DNA of 64,000 nucleotides from Limnephilus marmoratus (Eukaryota > Arthropoda > Insecta > Trichoptera > Limnephilidae). The notes beneath the pieces were generated by a model. The model was not told where the DNA came from. It made no database searches and was given only the letters and a program-made list of their open reading frames with translations. The position numbers and the translations under genes are program-made. The stretch covers positions 36,402,676 through 36,466,675 of the forward strand of contig OU862915.1 in NCBI GenBank assembly GCA_917880885.1, written 5' to 3'. The first letter of the stretch is position 1. Every line of letters begins with the position of its first letter. This document shows, piece by piece, positions 31,836 through 41,578 of the stretch.

Positions 31836-34781
31836 TCAATGTACATAACTGAACTGTTTCAGTAACAATATTTTATATTTGTTTAAACATAAATTGAAGA
31901 TGTCCACTGACTTGGTATAATTGTTTCCCTCCATTAGTATTCTGGGCAAAGAAGAATACATATGGTAGTTAGTTCCAGAATTTCTACACTGAAATAAATC
32001 TTGACTTCTAGTATTACGTTGTGGAATCCGGAAGCTTATCAATTCTAGCAATACCGGACTATCAACTAAATCATTTAGAATTTTATATAGAAATACCAAG
32101 TCAGAGAAAATTCTTCTGTCGGACAATTTGAGCATATTCAAATCATTTAAAATAGTGTTGTAGTTCAACATATTAGCTGGAATACCCATTTTAAAATTTA
32201 GAAAACGTAAGAATTTGTTTTGAATTCTTTCAATAGCTTGAACATGTATACTATAATGTGGATTCCAGACGGGAGAATTGTACTCAAGTTGACTTCTAAC
32301 ATAGGCAAAATATAACATTTTAATACACTTTATATTGTTAAAATTTCTAGTAAGCCTAGTTATAAATCCCAACATTTTTAAGCCCTTATTAGAGATTTCT
32401 GTTATGTGGTTAACAAATGAAAGATTTGATTGAAAAGTGATGCCTAAGTCTTTAATTTGTGTTAATGTCTGAAGGGCATTGTTATCAATGTTGTAATTGT
32501 AAATCACTGGATTTTTTATTCGAAAAAATCTAACTATTTGACATTTTGAGATATTTAGGTAAAGTCTATTTTCATTACACCAAATTAATAATTTATTGAT
32601 ATTATCTTGAAGAATGTTGCAATGGTGAATATTTTGAATAATTCTAAAAATTTTGAGGTCATCAGCAAAAAGTAAAATGATTACATCATAAAATATTTTT
32701 GTAAGATCATTTATAAACAAGATAAATAAGATTGGACCAAGGTGTAAACCCTGTGGAACTCCACTTGTTGCATAAATTATTTCCGACAAAGAGGATTTTA
32801 TTCTAACAATTTGTTGTCTTCCAGTAAGATAGCTTTCAAACCAGGCTAATATATTGCCACGTATACCAAGTTTTTCTAATTTCCAAATGAGAATTTTATG
32901 AGAAACTGTGTCAAAGGCTTTACTAAAATCAGTATAAATAGAGTCTACTTGTTTTTTTTCTTTGAAAGCATTGGTTATAAAATTTTCATAAATAATTAAG
33001 TTGGACAAAGTACTTCTACCTGGCATAAATCCAAACTGGTGAGGTGATATTATAGGTTTTATTTGTGATAAAAGTTTGTCAAGTATCAGACTTTCAAAGA
33101 GTTTCGGTATGGTGGATTGAATGCATATTGGTCTGTAATTACAAACATCACTTTTATCACCTTTTTTGAAAATTGGAGTTAAATAACTAATTTTCCACCT
33201 ATCGGGAAAAATTCCACTGGATAAAGATAGGTTAAAAAGTTTGGTTAATGGAAGAGCAATTACTTTGATACATTCTTTGATAAATATTGTTGGGATATTA
33301 TCTGGCCCAGCAGATTTGTGGATATCTAAGGATTTCACTTTAGTAATTACATCAGATATACTTATGGTACACTGTGAAATATCAAGAGTTTCATCTAGAG
33401 TTGTTGTTGGATTAGGAGCATTATTTGAGTCTGTTGTATAAACACTTTTAAAAAATTTTGCAAATAAGTTAACAATACCATTATTATTATTGCTATGGCT
33501 GCCATTTAGGTGCATAATGCTCGGGAAATCAGAATCATCTTCTTTAAGAGATTTCGAGTATTTCCAAAAATAACTAACATTATTTATTATGGAATTTTGA
33601 ATTTCATTTATATAGTTACGGTAGCAGGTCATAGACATTTTTTTACACGAAGTTCTTAAATCTTTAAATTCAATGTAATCAGAATATTTTTGAAATAATT
33701 TATATTCTTTATGTTTAAGTTTTTTGGTGACAAGTAGATTTATAAGTTCTTTGGAGTACCATTTTGGATAGGTATTTGGCTTACATTTCATGGTTGGTAT
33801 ATACATGCTAATAGCATTTTCCAAAACAGAATAAAATTTATTGGTAGCTGTGTTGATATCATCATATTGCACAGATGACCAATCAAAAGAGACAAGATAA
33901 TTACAAATTTGCTCATAATCAGTTCTGAAAAAATTTTTGTAACTGTAAGACAGTTTAAAAGTATTAACATATACATTATAAATAATAACTTCCAGTGGAG
34001 GATGATAAGTGTCAATTGGCACCAGCGGCTCACTACATTCTTCAATTACTAGTGACTCTAAATTAGAAAAACATAAGTCTAGAGTACGATTATTTTCATT
34101 TGGTATACTATTTGCCTGATTCAGACCTAAGAATAACGCCATGTCTAGAATAATGCGTTCCGACTCACTAACACAGATATTATTGTCACTGTTCACCCAG
34201 TTCACTTTTGGAAGGTTATAATCACCAGCAAGCAAAAATGTTGCACTAGGATTCCTTTTTAAAATAGTTTCCACTTCCTCACTATGACACCTGTATACTT
34301 CATTGCTTGAATTTGGTGGGATATAAATACAGCCCACAATAATCTTTTTATTCCTGGCAACATTCACTTGAAGGAAGATTTGCTCAAGTTGTTTGTGTTT
34401 AGTTGTAATTAAGTTTGCTTTATATTTCTTGCTGATAGCGATTAAAACACCACCACCTCTGCTTTTAGCACTTGTCAATGTATTTCTATCTAATCTGTGT
34501 ACATTATGATTTATGAAGCCTAATTCACTAGAATGAATATTTTGCTCTAACCACGTTTCAGAGAGTAGTACAAAGTCATGCTCTAACATTGGTATTGTAG
34601 ACTGAAGAAAATTCAATTTTGTTTTAAGGCCTCTGACATTCTGGTAGTATATTTTCATTTTGTTTAGTTTTTTCCTATTACTTCTGTTTTTCTGATTTGA
34701 CCTCTGCTTTACTGATTTGATGACGTTGTGTGAGAAAGTAGGGGAGTGTGAATGTTTATTGGTGGAGCTTATTAATGGCAT
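31836..34781 (-). CDS. LINE ORF2: endonuclease and reverse transcriptase, 981 residues
   Basis: No internal stop. The N-terminal APE-type endonuclease spans about residues 42-265: QNVRG (N48), SETW (E75), GDYN (D187, N189), TLD (D235) and DTYHPPL (H260). The reverse transcriptase spans about 480-760: KSAGPDNIP, HQFGFMPGRS, TDFSKAFDTVSH (D618), GVPQG at 674-678, and FADD with D707 and D708. The C-terminal region ends DIFNLCLNKYKILL. These are the residues needed for target nicking and target-primed reverse transcription, so the enzyme looks functional. After GVPQG it reads LHLGP; the usual residue at the first position is S. ORF2 starts inside ORF1: ATGCCATTAA holds its start and the ORF1 stop. 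Confidence 0.93.
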   Translation of the reverse strand: MPLISSTNKHSHSPTFSHNVIKSVKQRSNQKNRSNRKKLNKMKIYYQNVRGLKTKLNFLQSTIPMLEHDFVLLSETWLEQNIHSSELGFINHNVHRLDRNTLTSAKSRGGGVLIAISKKYKANLITTKHKQLEQIFLQVNVARNKKIIVGCIYIPPNSSNEVYRCHSEEVETILKRNPSATFLLAGDYNLPKVNWVNSDNNICVSESERIILDMALFLGLNQANSIPNENNRTLDLCFSNLESLVIEECSEPLVPIDTYHPPLEVIIYNVYVNTFKLSYSYKNFFRTDYEQICNYLVSFDWSSVQYDDINTATNKFYSVLENAISMYIPTMKCKPNTYPKWYSKELINLLVTKKLKHKEYKLFQKYSDYIEFKDLRTSCKKMSMTCYRNYINEIQNSIINNVSYFWKYSKSLKEDDSDFPSIMHLNGSHSNNNNGIVNLFAKFFKSVYTTDSNNAPNPTTTLDETLDISQCTISISDVITKVKSLDIHKSAGPDNIPTIFIKECIKVIALPLTKLFNLSLSSGIFPDRWKISYLTPIFKKGDKSDVCNYRPICIQSTIPKLFESLILDKLLSQIKPIISPHQFGFMPGRSTLSNLIIYENFITNAFKEKKQVDSIYTDFSKAFDTVSHKILIWKLEKLGIRGNILAWFESYLTGRQQIVRIKSSLSEIIYATSGVPQGLHLGPILFILFINDLTKIFYDVIILLFADDLKIFRIIQNIHHCNILQDNINKLLIWCNENRLYLNISKCQIVRFFRIKNPVIYNYNIDNNALQTLTQIKDLGITFQSNLSFVNHITEISNKGLKMLGFITRLTRNFNNIKCIKMLYFAYVRSQLEYNSPVWNPHYSIHVQAIERIQNKFLRFLNFKMGIPANMLNYNTILNDLNMLKLSDRRIFSDLVFLYKILNDLVDSPVLLELISFRIPQRNTRSQDLFQCRNSGTNYHMYSSLPRILMEGNNYTKSVDIFNLCLNKYKILLLKQFSYVH

Positions 34782-35245
34782 AAAAAATCGATTTTCTTTT
34801 TTTCTGCTTCAATTTTTCTCAAATGTACTGAAAATTCATCACTCCAAGCAAAATGGTCAGTTGGCAATTTTAATTTTAGTTTTTCATTAATTTTTTTGCA
34901 GTTAATGCACTGAACATCATTTTTACAGTTTTCATTGTCATGTGCTTCGGAACATCGAGTGCATGCTTTTTCACTTCTGCAGTCTTGTGCTTTGTGCATA
35001 TAGCCATTGCACTTGTAACATTTTAGAAGAGAGATGTTGTCGAAAACTCTACATCTATCCCATCCAATATTAACTTTACCTTCGTGTAGCATTTTCTCGT
35101 ACGTTATTCCATCAACTTCCGTGAAAATGGTGTAATTAACATCGCCTCGTTTGGTTTTCACTTCTTTTATAAATTTTACCTCAATTTTAGATTCAACTGA
35201 ATTAAAAGTTTAATTTTGTTTACGCAATAGAGAACTCCAGTCCAT
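34772..35245 (-). pseudogene. LINE ORF1 (gag-like, zinc knuckles), one premature stop
   Basis: An ATG at 35245 opens MDWSSLLRKQN, then TAA at 35212-35210, and the same frame continues without a break to 34772. It carries two CCHC knuckles, CYKCNGYMHKAQDC and CTRCSEAHDNENC, and the start of a third (CINC). Such proteins bind the LINE RNA. About 157 codons is short for a Jockey-type ORF1 (commonly several hundred residues), so an internal deletion is likely as well as the stop. The overlap with ORF2 is 10 bases. Confidence 0.75.
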
Positions 35246-35749
35246 TTTTTTTTCTTTTTTTTATGAATAATGACCTTGTAACTTAAATAACTGTAAATAT
35301 ATATATAGAGATATATTTTTAAGAGTTAGTTTATACAGTTGAAATAATTGTCACAGCTTTAATTTTTCAAGATCCCCCGAAAACCACCACACGTGTCACT
35401 ACAATCGTGTGACGTCATCACTCCTGAAAAATTATTTTTATTTTCAACAGGTGTTATCATTTTGCATGATAATTATACGGAAGAAAGATGATACTTCGAA
35501 AGATGATTCGATAAGAAATAAAGATGATTCGTTAAGTTAAAACATTATTCAGGTGGAATTATAATATTATATATTATACTTATTATATTATTATATTTTT
35601 CAATATTATTACGGGAGTGTGGTATAGAAATTGTTTGAAATTATTATTTTTTTAGCTTTAAAAATCAATATTATCTCAAACGTAGCATCACTCACACACT
35701 GCATAAATAAGATACAGCGCCGATCAGCTGATCGATGGTGGCCATTTTG
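35246..35749. other. unassigned AT-rich spacer
   Basis: TA microsatellite near 35298-35315. No gene recognised; it may include host intron or the LINE 5' end. Confidence 0.45.
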
Positions 35750-36065
35750 ATTACGAAGTTTGCAGTAGAATCGAGTCGTTCGCCAACGAGTCGGCTCAGT
35801 AACCCGGATCTTCATACGGATCCGTAAGATCCTGTTCTGTAAGACCGATCTTCAAAGCTACGGACAAGTTTGCTCGCGGTTCGCGGATCTTTGCGAACGA
35901 GTGAGAGGGTAGCAATTGCTACTAGGTAGCATGCTCTTTGGCTTCTAATGAGCAAGTGTGTCCGTAGCTTAATTCAGTCGTTCAATTCAGCCGATTCACT
36001 GAACCGGATCTTTCCATTGAACGAGACCTAGTGAAGCGGCTCGTTCAACTGAGCCGCTTTGCCCG
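35750..36065. repeat. repeat block with related GAACGAG/CTCGTTC motifs
   Basis: Variants of CGTTC...GAGTCGGCTCAGTAACCCGG, CCGATTCACTGAACCGGATC and CGGCTCGTTCAACTGAGCCG occur in both orientations within 300 bases. It looks like a small MITE or SINE with inverted subrepeats. Family not identified. Confidence 0.5.
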
Positions 36066-36395
36066 TCTTCAGGTACTGATACTGAATTATTTAGGCTTTT
36101 AAATATTATTATAATAAACACAACAACTAAATTTCTATAAACTGTATGAAATAACGAATAACATGAAATGTTTTTAATACTGATGGCTTGTGACATACCT
36201 ACATAATCAAAGATTTCAATAAAATGACTGGTGAGGCGTGACGTCAGCACTAACCATCCAATAATGCCAACTTTACAGTGTGTTTTGACGAGACGTTTAA
36301 AAAAGCACTTTTTAATATATTTTTAAGAACTCTACGTTTAATATTATGAAAAAAAACTTATATATTTAGAATCAGCGTTCATTGGTCTATATGAA
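36066..36395. other. unassigned spacer
   Basis: Nothing recognised. Confidence 0.4.
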
Positions 36396-37090
36396 CATCT
36401 TTTTTTAAAGCCAAGACAACGCGCCTTGTCTACAATTCTATTGTAACTCCGCATTTAAATTATTGTTCTAGTGTATTATTCCTATGTAACGAAGCCCAAA
36501 ATAATAAACTACAGGTTATACAAAATAGGGGGATGAGGATGATTTTAAAATGCAACATTTTTACAAGAGTTAAAATTATGTTACAAAATTAAAATATGAT
36601 GACAACCAAACAACATATAGTATATAATACATTAACAATGATTTATAAACATAAAAATAATATGCTCCCAAATTATCTAAAGAGCACTATTATGTTTCAA
36701 GAAAATGTTCACAATTATCCTACGAGAAGACGCGGAGACTTTAGGCTTCCCAAAACTAAACTTTCGTGCACACAAAATAGCGCATTTTATAAAGGGCAAA
36801 AACTCTATAACAGTCTGCCAAATGCAGTAAAGGAAGCCTCAAGTCTCAGCAATTTTCGTAGGATGTGTGCATTATATGTAAAAAATATTTTTTGATTACT
36901 CACCAATGTTATTCTCAGGTCTTGTTCTTTTATAATGTATTTTTGTATAGTTATCTTTTTTATTTAGTATTCTTTTTTTAAATGTAGTTGTGAATATTCC
37001 TGTACCTACTTCGTAAATTGTATTTTTTATATTTTCCTACTAGATGTATGAAAATATTTACATACATCTAAATAAAAAATTCAAAAACAA
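36396..37090 (+). pseudogene. LINE RT C-terminal fragment and 3' UTR
   Basis: The plus strand encodes LVYNSIVTPHLNYCSSVLFL, NRGMRMILKCN and, after a frameshift near 36585, a 99-residue open stretch with FYKGQKLYNSLPNAVKEASS ending at 36895. These are C-terminal blocks of Jockey/CR1-type LINE polymerases. The 3' UTR ends with a hairpin (TAGATGTATG...CATACATCTA) and an A-rich tail. No palm motifs remain. Confidence 0.8.
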
Positions 37091-37183
37091 AAAAAAAAAC
37101 AAAAAAAAACAAATTATATTTTTCACCGGAGTTCCTTATTATTACTGTACCAAAATAATATAAACCAATGAAATATTTTCAAT

Positions 37184-37830
37184 TTGGGAGGCAGGTATGA
37201 GTACCGCCGCCCCAGCATTAACTGGATAACCAAAACCTCTGCAATAGGTCGCCCCAAGGGTTCACTACGTTTGGTGACAGCAAAGGTGCCCGAGTTAATA
37301 AGGTGATTTTTGTCTAGGTCTAGGTGGCGGATGCGTTTGCCCACTTATTGCATGGCGGGTCGGATCGGGATAGATTGAGGAAGACCATTTTACCTCTCCA
37401 GCATGACTCTATCGATCCGTCAATTGTCCTCAATTGTCAATTTGCTCCGCAATTGGAGGAATGGATTCATATTATCCTTGTTCTGCCGGTATTACAATGG
37501 AAGATGCTCCGAGTTAATAGCGTCATTGATCTCTTCGGCACCGGTGCAATCGGGAAACACGCCAAACGCGAGACCAACATTTGTACATGGTTGACATTTG
37601 TCACATGGGTGGTTTCTTCGACTCGTTCTTGTGTTCAACAGCTCAGCTGTGGAATGATTTGCCAGCCTCTGTGTTTCCTCTCTTCTCCAGTATGGGTTCC
37701 TTCAAGACCAATGTTCATTCCTTCCTCTCCTCAAAAAGACCCTCCACACAGCATCCCAGATGACATAGGCCCTGAGCGAAATTATTTTCCTCGAGGCGTC
37801 CTGTGTGGAGTTAATGTAAAAATAAATACG
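37184..37830 (+). mobile_element. chimera: F head fused to LINE-L 3' coding part
   Basis: 37184-37435 is F head and middle (GAGTACCGCCGCCCCAGC, AACTGGATAACCAAAACCTC, ACCTCTCCAGCATGACTC). From about 37436 it is LINE-L, sense strand: CCGGTATTACAATGGAAGAT, GGAATGATTTGCCAGCCTCT (RT tail WNDLPAS), then the 3' hairpin with outer arms CTCCACACAG (37742) and CTGTGTGGAG (37801) and an A-rich end. The 180-codon frame mixes both parts and is not a gene. Confidence 0.8.
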
Positions 37831-37869
37831 TTTGTCATTCCTGGCCCCCTGGCGCAGTCGATCTGATGA

Positions 37870-37887
37870 GATCCCACTTCTGACACC
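37870..37887 (-). promoter_or_regulatory. leucine-tRNA-type primer-binding site remnant
   Basis: The minus strand reads GGTGTCAGAAGTGGGATC, the complement of the 3' end typical of leucine tRNAs, as used for priming by many LTR retrotransposons. An LTR should lie at 37888 onwards, but its other copy is not in the window. Confidence 0.4.
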
Positions 37888-38240
37888 GATGTTGAATTTG
37901 TGTAAGTCAGTAAGATCTGGGTTTTTAAGTTCCTTCTTCAATGGCCTTCTAACTGTTGGTAGGTGTTGTAAGTGAAGAGGCAGCTTATCTGTGATTTACT
38001 CAGGATGAATACACACAATAAATAAGACTTTTTTTTATTTCTATTCTTGAACATACACAATACAGATTATTGCATCAGTTTACATAGATATTAAGTTTAG
38101 TAATAAGAAAAAAAAATGTTAATCATCCGTAACTGTGTGTATGTAAGTACCTAGTAGTATTTTGTGAAAGAATATTTATATTTAATATTTTGTGAACGTT
38201 TAGAATCAGAGTTTATTTAAACGATGTGTATGTCTACAAT
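37888..38240. other. possible solo LTR remnant, otherwise unassigned
   Basis: Sequence abutting the primer-binding-like site. CACACAATAAATAAGAC near 38011 could be a polyadenylation region on plus. No inverted TG/CA boundary could be fixed. Confidence 0.3.
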
Positions 38241-38920
38241 TTAAGAGCGTTAAACCAGGCATCCAGGGCGGTTACAACGAGAAAGATAAATTATTCTCTG
38301 TACCAGCTTTTTTTAAAATTATAACTCAATATCGAATTTATTTTAATCCAAATTAGCTTTAATTTATACCTTCATCCAAAAATGCTGAAAGGCGTGATGA
38401 TAAAACTATTAAAATAATGTACTTTTTGTAGTTATTTTTTGATTATAAGTATTTATCAGTTTTCAATAATGTCTAAATTTAATAAGAATGTTAAAAAAAT
38501 CTGAAATATATTAGTTTGTAAGTGCGCAAATAAGTACACAAATGGACCAATTTTCGTCAAGAAACGCATGTAAGTACATATTTTTTAATGATTTTATTGA
38601 AACTAAAATTAAAATTCTAAAACATGTGTTTGCTAGATAATGTATTGATTTATTTTACTGCATAATTATATTATTTGAAATGGGTGTGGTATAATACAAA
38701 ATTTTTTTGAAAATTTAACAAATCTGCGAACGACCGATAGAATAACCTTATTATACTAAAAATTTAAAAAAAATTCTCAAAATTTATTACATGCGAATGC
38801 TAGATAAAAGAACAATCTTTCGAAATCCATTTATAATTTTTTTGTGGAAAAGAGTCAATACCTCTAAAATCCAATTTGAAAATGACATATTTCTGGTTTT
38901 CTCTGGTAATGCCCTCTTAA
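38241..38920 (-). mobile_element. Q-family TTAA element, copy B
   Basis: TTAA at 38241-38244 and 38917-38920. It is the inverted equivalent of copy A without the nested foldback arm. Blocks shared with copies A and C include TTCAGCATTTTTGGATGAAG and AAAACCAGAAATATGTCATT on minus. The 84-codon frame on plus is antisense. Confidence 0.85.
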
Positions 38921-39211
38921 GACAAGTTGAAAGTACAAAAGGTGTTAGTATCAGTGAAGAGACGAATGACAATGGTTTATTCGTTGTACGGCTTTATATA
39001 CTATACTGTTTCAATCTTTTGATTGTGGGTAATATTTTTTATTAATATTTTAATATTTTAATATTTTAAGTTTACTGGGATGTGGTTCTAATCTCATCCT
39101 CTTGTGTCATCAATTGCGTAGTTACATACGTAATTAAATTAGGTCATAGTGTGGGGTAATGTATGCTAGGTGCTAGGTACATTGGGGTACATAACAGATC
39201 GAAAAGGATTT

Positions 39212-39829
39212 ATAGGATAACTTTTGGTAACTTCTCGTCGATCCCTAGCATGCTTGCAGATCGCTAACGAATTCTTTTTCTTCTTTTTCTTTCGTATGGT
39301 GGGGGGTGAGAGGGGGACATCTAGGTCTGCGAGCCAGTCTAGGCCCTCAGGTGTTGCCCTGTGGACCTCATCAATCTGGGGTGAGAGGTGTTCGAAGGAG
39401 TCTTTCTCCTTCCGTCCAGAAGGGTTTGCGAGACTTTAAGCGGCATGCCGGGTGAGAAACGACATTATCGTGCAAAGGTATTTCGCTTGTTTGCAGCGCC
39501 TTCTTGTATTCCCTCAGTGTTGCAATCTCTCGCCTGTTATATTTGCAAGTACGGGGAGCCAAGGAAGAGGAGTCGATTTTAAGGTTCTGCTAATGGTTCG
39601 CATTGTGGCATTAAACTGGACGTCGACCATGGAAGAGTGGGCACTTCTGGCCCATACTGGAGCACATATTCAGCTGCTGAGAAAACCAGGGCAATGGATG
39701 CCGTTTGACGAATAAGTAACAGTTAACAATACTGAGTGTTTTTAATATATTAGACCCAACTGTTATTTGTACGTTAGCGATCTCTAGTTGTCCTAGAGAA
39801 CGATGAAAAGTAACCGAAAGTTATCCTAT
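39212..39829. mobile_element. MITE P, split by a LINE tail
   Basis: Ends ATAGGATAACTTTTGGTAAC and, inverted, GTAACCGAAAGTTATCCTAT. With the nested block removed it matches the intact copy at 40810-40982 along its length. Confidence 0.8.
39273..39707 (-). pseudogene. LINE RT C-terminal tail nested in MITE P
   Basis: The minus strand encodes FSAAEY and, after one frameshift, PVWARSAHSSMVDVQLN and STPLPWLPVLANI, the C-terminal signature of a LINE polymerase. It ends in an AAGAAAAAGAAGAAAAAG tail. ACGAAT flanks it at 39267-39272 and 39708-39713, a 6-base duplication absent from the intact P copy. There is no RT core. Confidence 0.8.
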
Positions 39830-39839
39830 CAATTCTTAT

Positions 39840-40010
39840 CGCTCGACCATGCTAGAACCTCTGGACGCACTGACCCCCAGATTTCTACCCACCCCTTATA
39901 CCTTTTTCCTTACCAGAATTTTCTCTCCGTCTTTTCCTCCAAGAAACCCTCCACACATCAATTTGTTTTCCTCGGGGTAGGCCCCGAGGTGTGTAGCTAA
40001 TTTAAAAAAA
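39840..40010 (+). mobile_element. F-family 3' part
   Basis: GCACTGACCCCCAGATTTCT, CCTTACCAGAATTTTCTCTC and GGCCCCGAGGTGTGTAGCTA plus poly(A). MITE P sits at the same internal position as in the F copy at 10372-10845. Confidence 0.75.
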
Positions 40011-40234
40011 AAGAAGAGTTCGAATGATTTTTTTCCAAGAAAAAAATACAATTCATCAACAAATATGTCCAACACTCTGAAATGTGTAAGTTTCCAAGAG
40101 AGAAATAATAAATCAACTGTAATAGGTTTGCGGAAATGACATATATTTTACGCCGCAAAAGAAAAACGGCTGTTAGATTAAGAAAATGTATTTATTTTCA
40201 TAAATCTATAAGATTTATGAAAAAAAAATTCATG

Positions 40235-40335
40235 CTCAACTTGGGAGGCGGATATGGGCACCGCCTCCCCGGGAACCATTTATTGGATAACCAACACCCC
40301 TGCCATAGGTCACCCCAAATGGTTATACCGAGCAT
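40235..40335 (+). mobile_element. F-family head fragment
   Basis: GGGAGGCGGATATGGGCACC, CCATTTATTGGATAACCAAC and TAGGTCACCCCAAATGG. It stops abruptly. Confidence 0.8.
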
Positions 40336-40809
40336 GCCCAAGAAAACCAGTATTTTTAATGACGGTGTTAATTTTAAAGTTTACACACCCTGTTGGATGA
40401 AGAGGTGATTTTTGCAAGGAGTTAAAAATCAGTATCACTTCTGTTTCATGGCCATAGGTATTAAGTAATACGAGTAAATTGCGCGGCTTTTTAATGTTAT
40501 TTTTTTAATGTGTCATTAATCACGCAACGTATAAATCAGAACCACCGACTGTCAATGATTATTAATTTTGTACTTACGAGACACCACATTCTTTATTTAG
40601 CAATGCTTTTCTATTTTTTGTTTATTTACCAAAATATGTGTAGTCTAAATACCTATTAGAGATAGAAGAAAACAGACAAAATGACTTCTAAACTTATGAT
40701 TGAACGCCACAAAACATTTTTCGCGCGCATATCTTCGTCATCCTCGGTTTGTACCTTACAGACGTAGACCAATTTCATGCTTTGAATTTTTGGATTTGCC
40801 CCCCTAGGG
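40336..40809. other. unassigned spacer
   Basis: No gene or repeat recognised. Confidence 0.4.
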
Positions 40810-40982
40810 TAACTTTTGGCAACTTCTAATCGTTCCCTAGCATGATTGCAGAGCACCAACGAACAGGTAACAGTTCACAATGACTAAGTGTTCTTAATAT
40901 ATTCGACTACAACTGTTGTTTGTAAGTTTGGGATCTGCAGTCGTCCTAGAGAACTATGAGAAGTTACCGAAAGTTATCCTAT
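40810..40982. mobile_element. MITE P, intact copy
   Basis: About 170 bases with inverted ends: TAACTTTTGGCAACTTCT at the left and AGAAGTTACCGAAAGTTA at the right. No coding capacity. Superfamily unknown because no target duplication is obvious. Confidence 0.8.
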
Positions 40983-41199
40983 CAATATGCTAGGGGGTCT
41001 GGTGTAGCATTGTGTATTCTACAGTTATTGTCCAAGATGACATATCCAGGTTTTCTTGTCAACCAATACTAAGGCACCCAAATTCGTCTATATATATTTC
41101 GAACGGCCACTTTGCCTGTTTACAGCAGATGATCCCATTCTTCCAAGCAAATGTGTACTTCAAGTACCAACGCGTACGCGTCAGAAATTAACACATGGC

Positions 41200-41253
41200 C
41201 CGAGTGGAATTATTTTCTTCAGTGCCTCCTGTGTGGATCTATTGCAAAAAAAA
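41200..41253 (+). mobile_element. F/LINE-L 3' tail fragment
   Basis: GGCCCGAGTGGAATTATTTT, CTTCAGTGCCTCCTGTGTGG and a poly(A) are a diverged 3' hairpin end. Confidence 0.65.
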
Positions 41254-41578
41254 ATATTCAAATCGTATCTTTCAATATCAATTCAAACCAATAATTCTAT
41301 ATCTTTCCTCTCAAACTTGCATCAAGTTTATTTTGTCATTTTACAGGTACCTCATTTGAGTTTTGACAGGTTCTATTTAATAAACTCCGGTTTTCTATAT
41401 TGCACTCGATTCAATGATTATGATTCTATTCTTTATCAATGAATACGGTTCCATTAATCATTTATAAATATAGTTGTCAGGACAAATCAAAAACACAAAG
41501 TACGCCTCCATTGACACTTGATCAATCATGTATTTTTGATGAAAAAACTGTTTGATATTTTCATTCATCTTCCTTTTA
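41254..41578. other. unassigned AT-rich spacer
   Basis: A plus frame of 128 codons (41056-41442) crosses a repeat tail and has no domain. Nothing else recognised. Confidence 0.4.

Larger units (their letters stand above)
31755..35245 (-). mobile_element. Jockey-like LINE with (TAAA)n tail
   Basis: Contains ORF1 (34772-35245, one stop), ORF2 (31836-34781, intact) and a short 3' UTR ending GCCCCGAAAAAGGGC (hairpin) and then (TAAA)n at 31778-31755. It inserted in the same orientation as the host exon, about 125 bases upstream of its splice acceptor. The 5' end is uncertain: nothing upstream of the ORF1 start at 35245 is recognisably LINE. No target duplication was found by eye. Confidence 0.88.

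Noticed and set aside
37324..37866. 180-codon plus ORF
   Set aside because: It reads across the F-head/LINE-L junction and the non-coding 3' hairpin; it is not the RT frame over its length.
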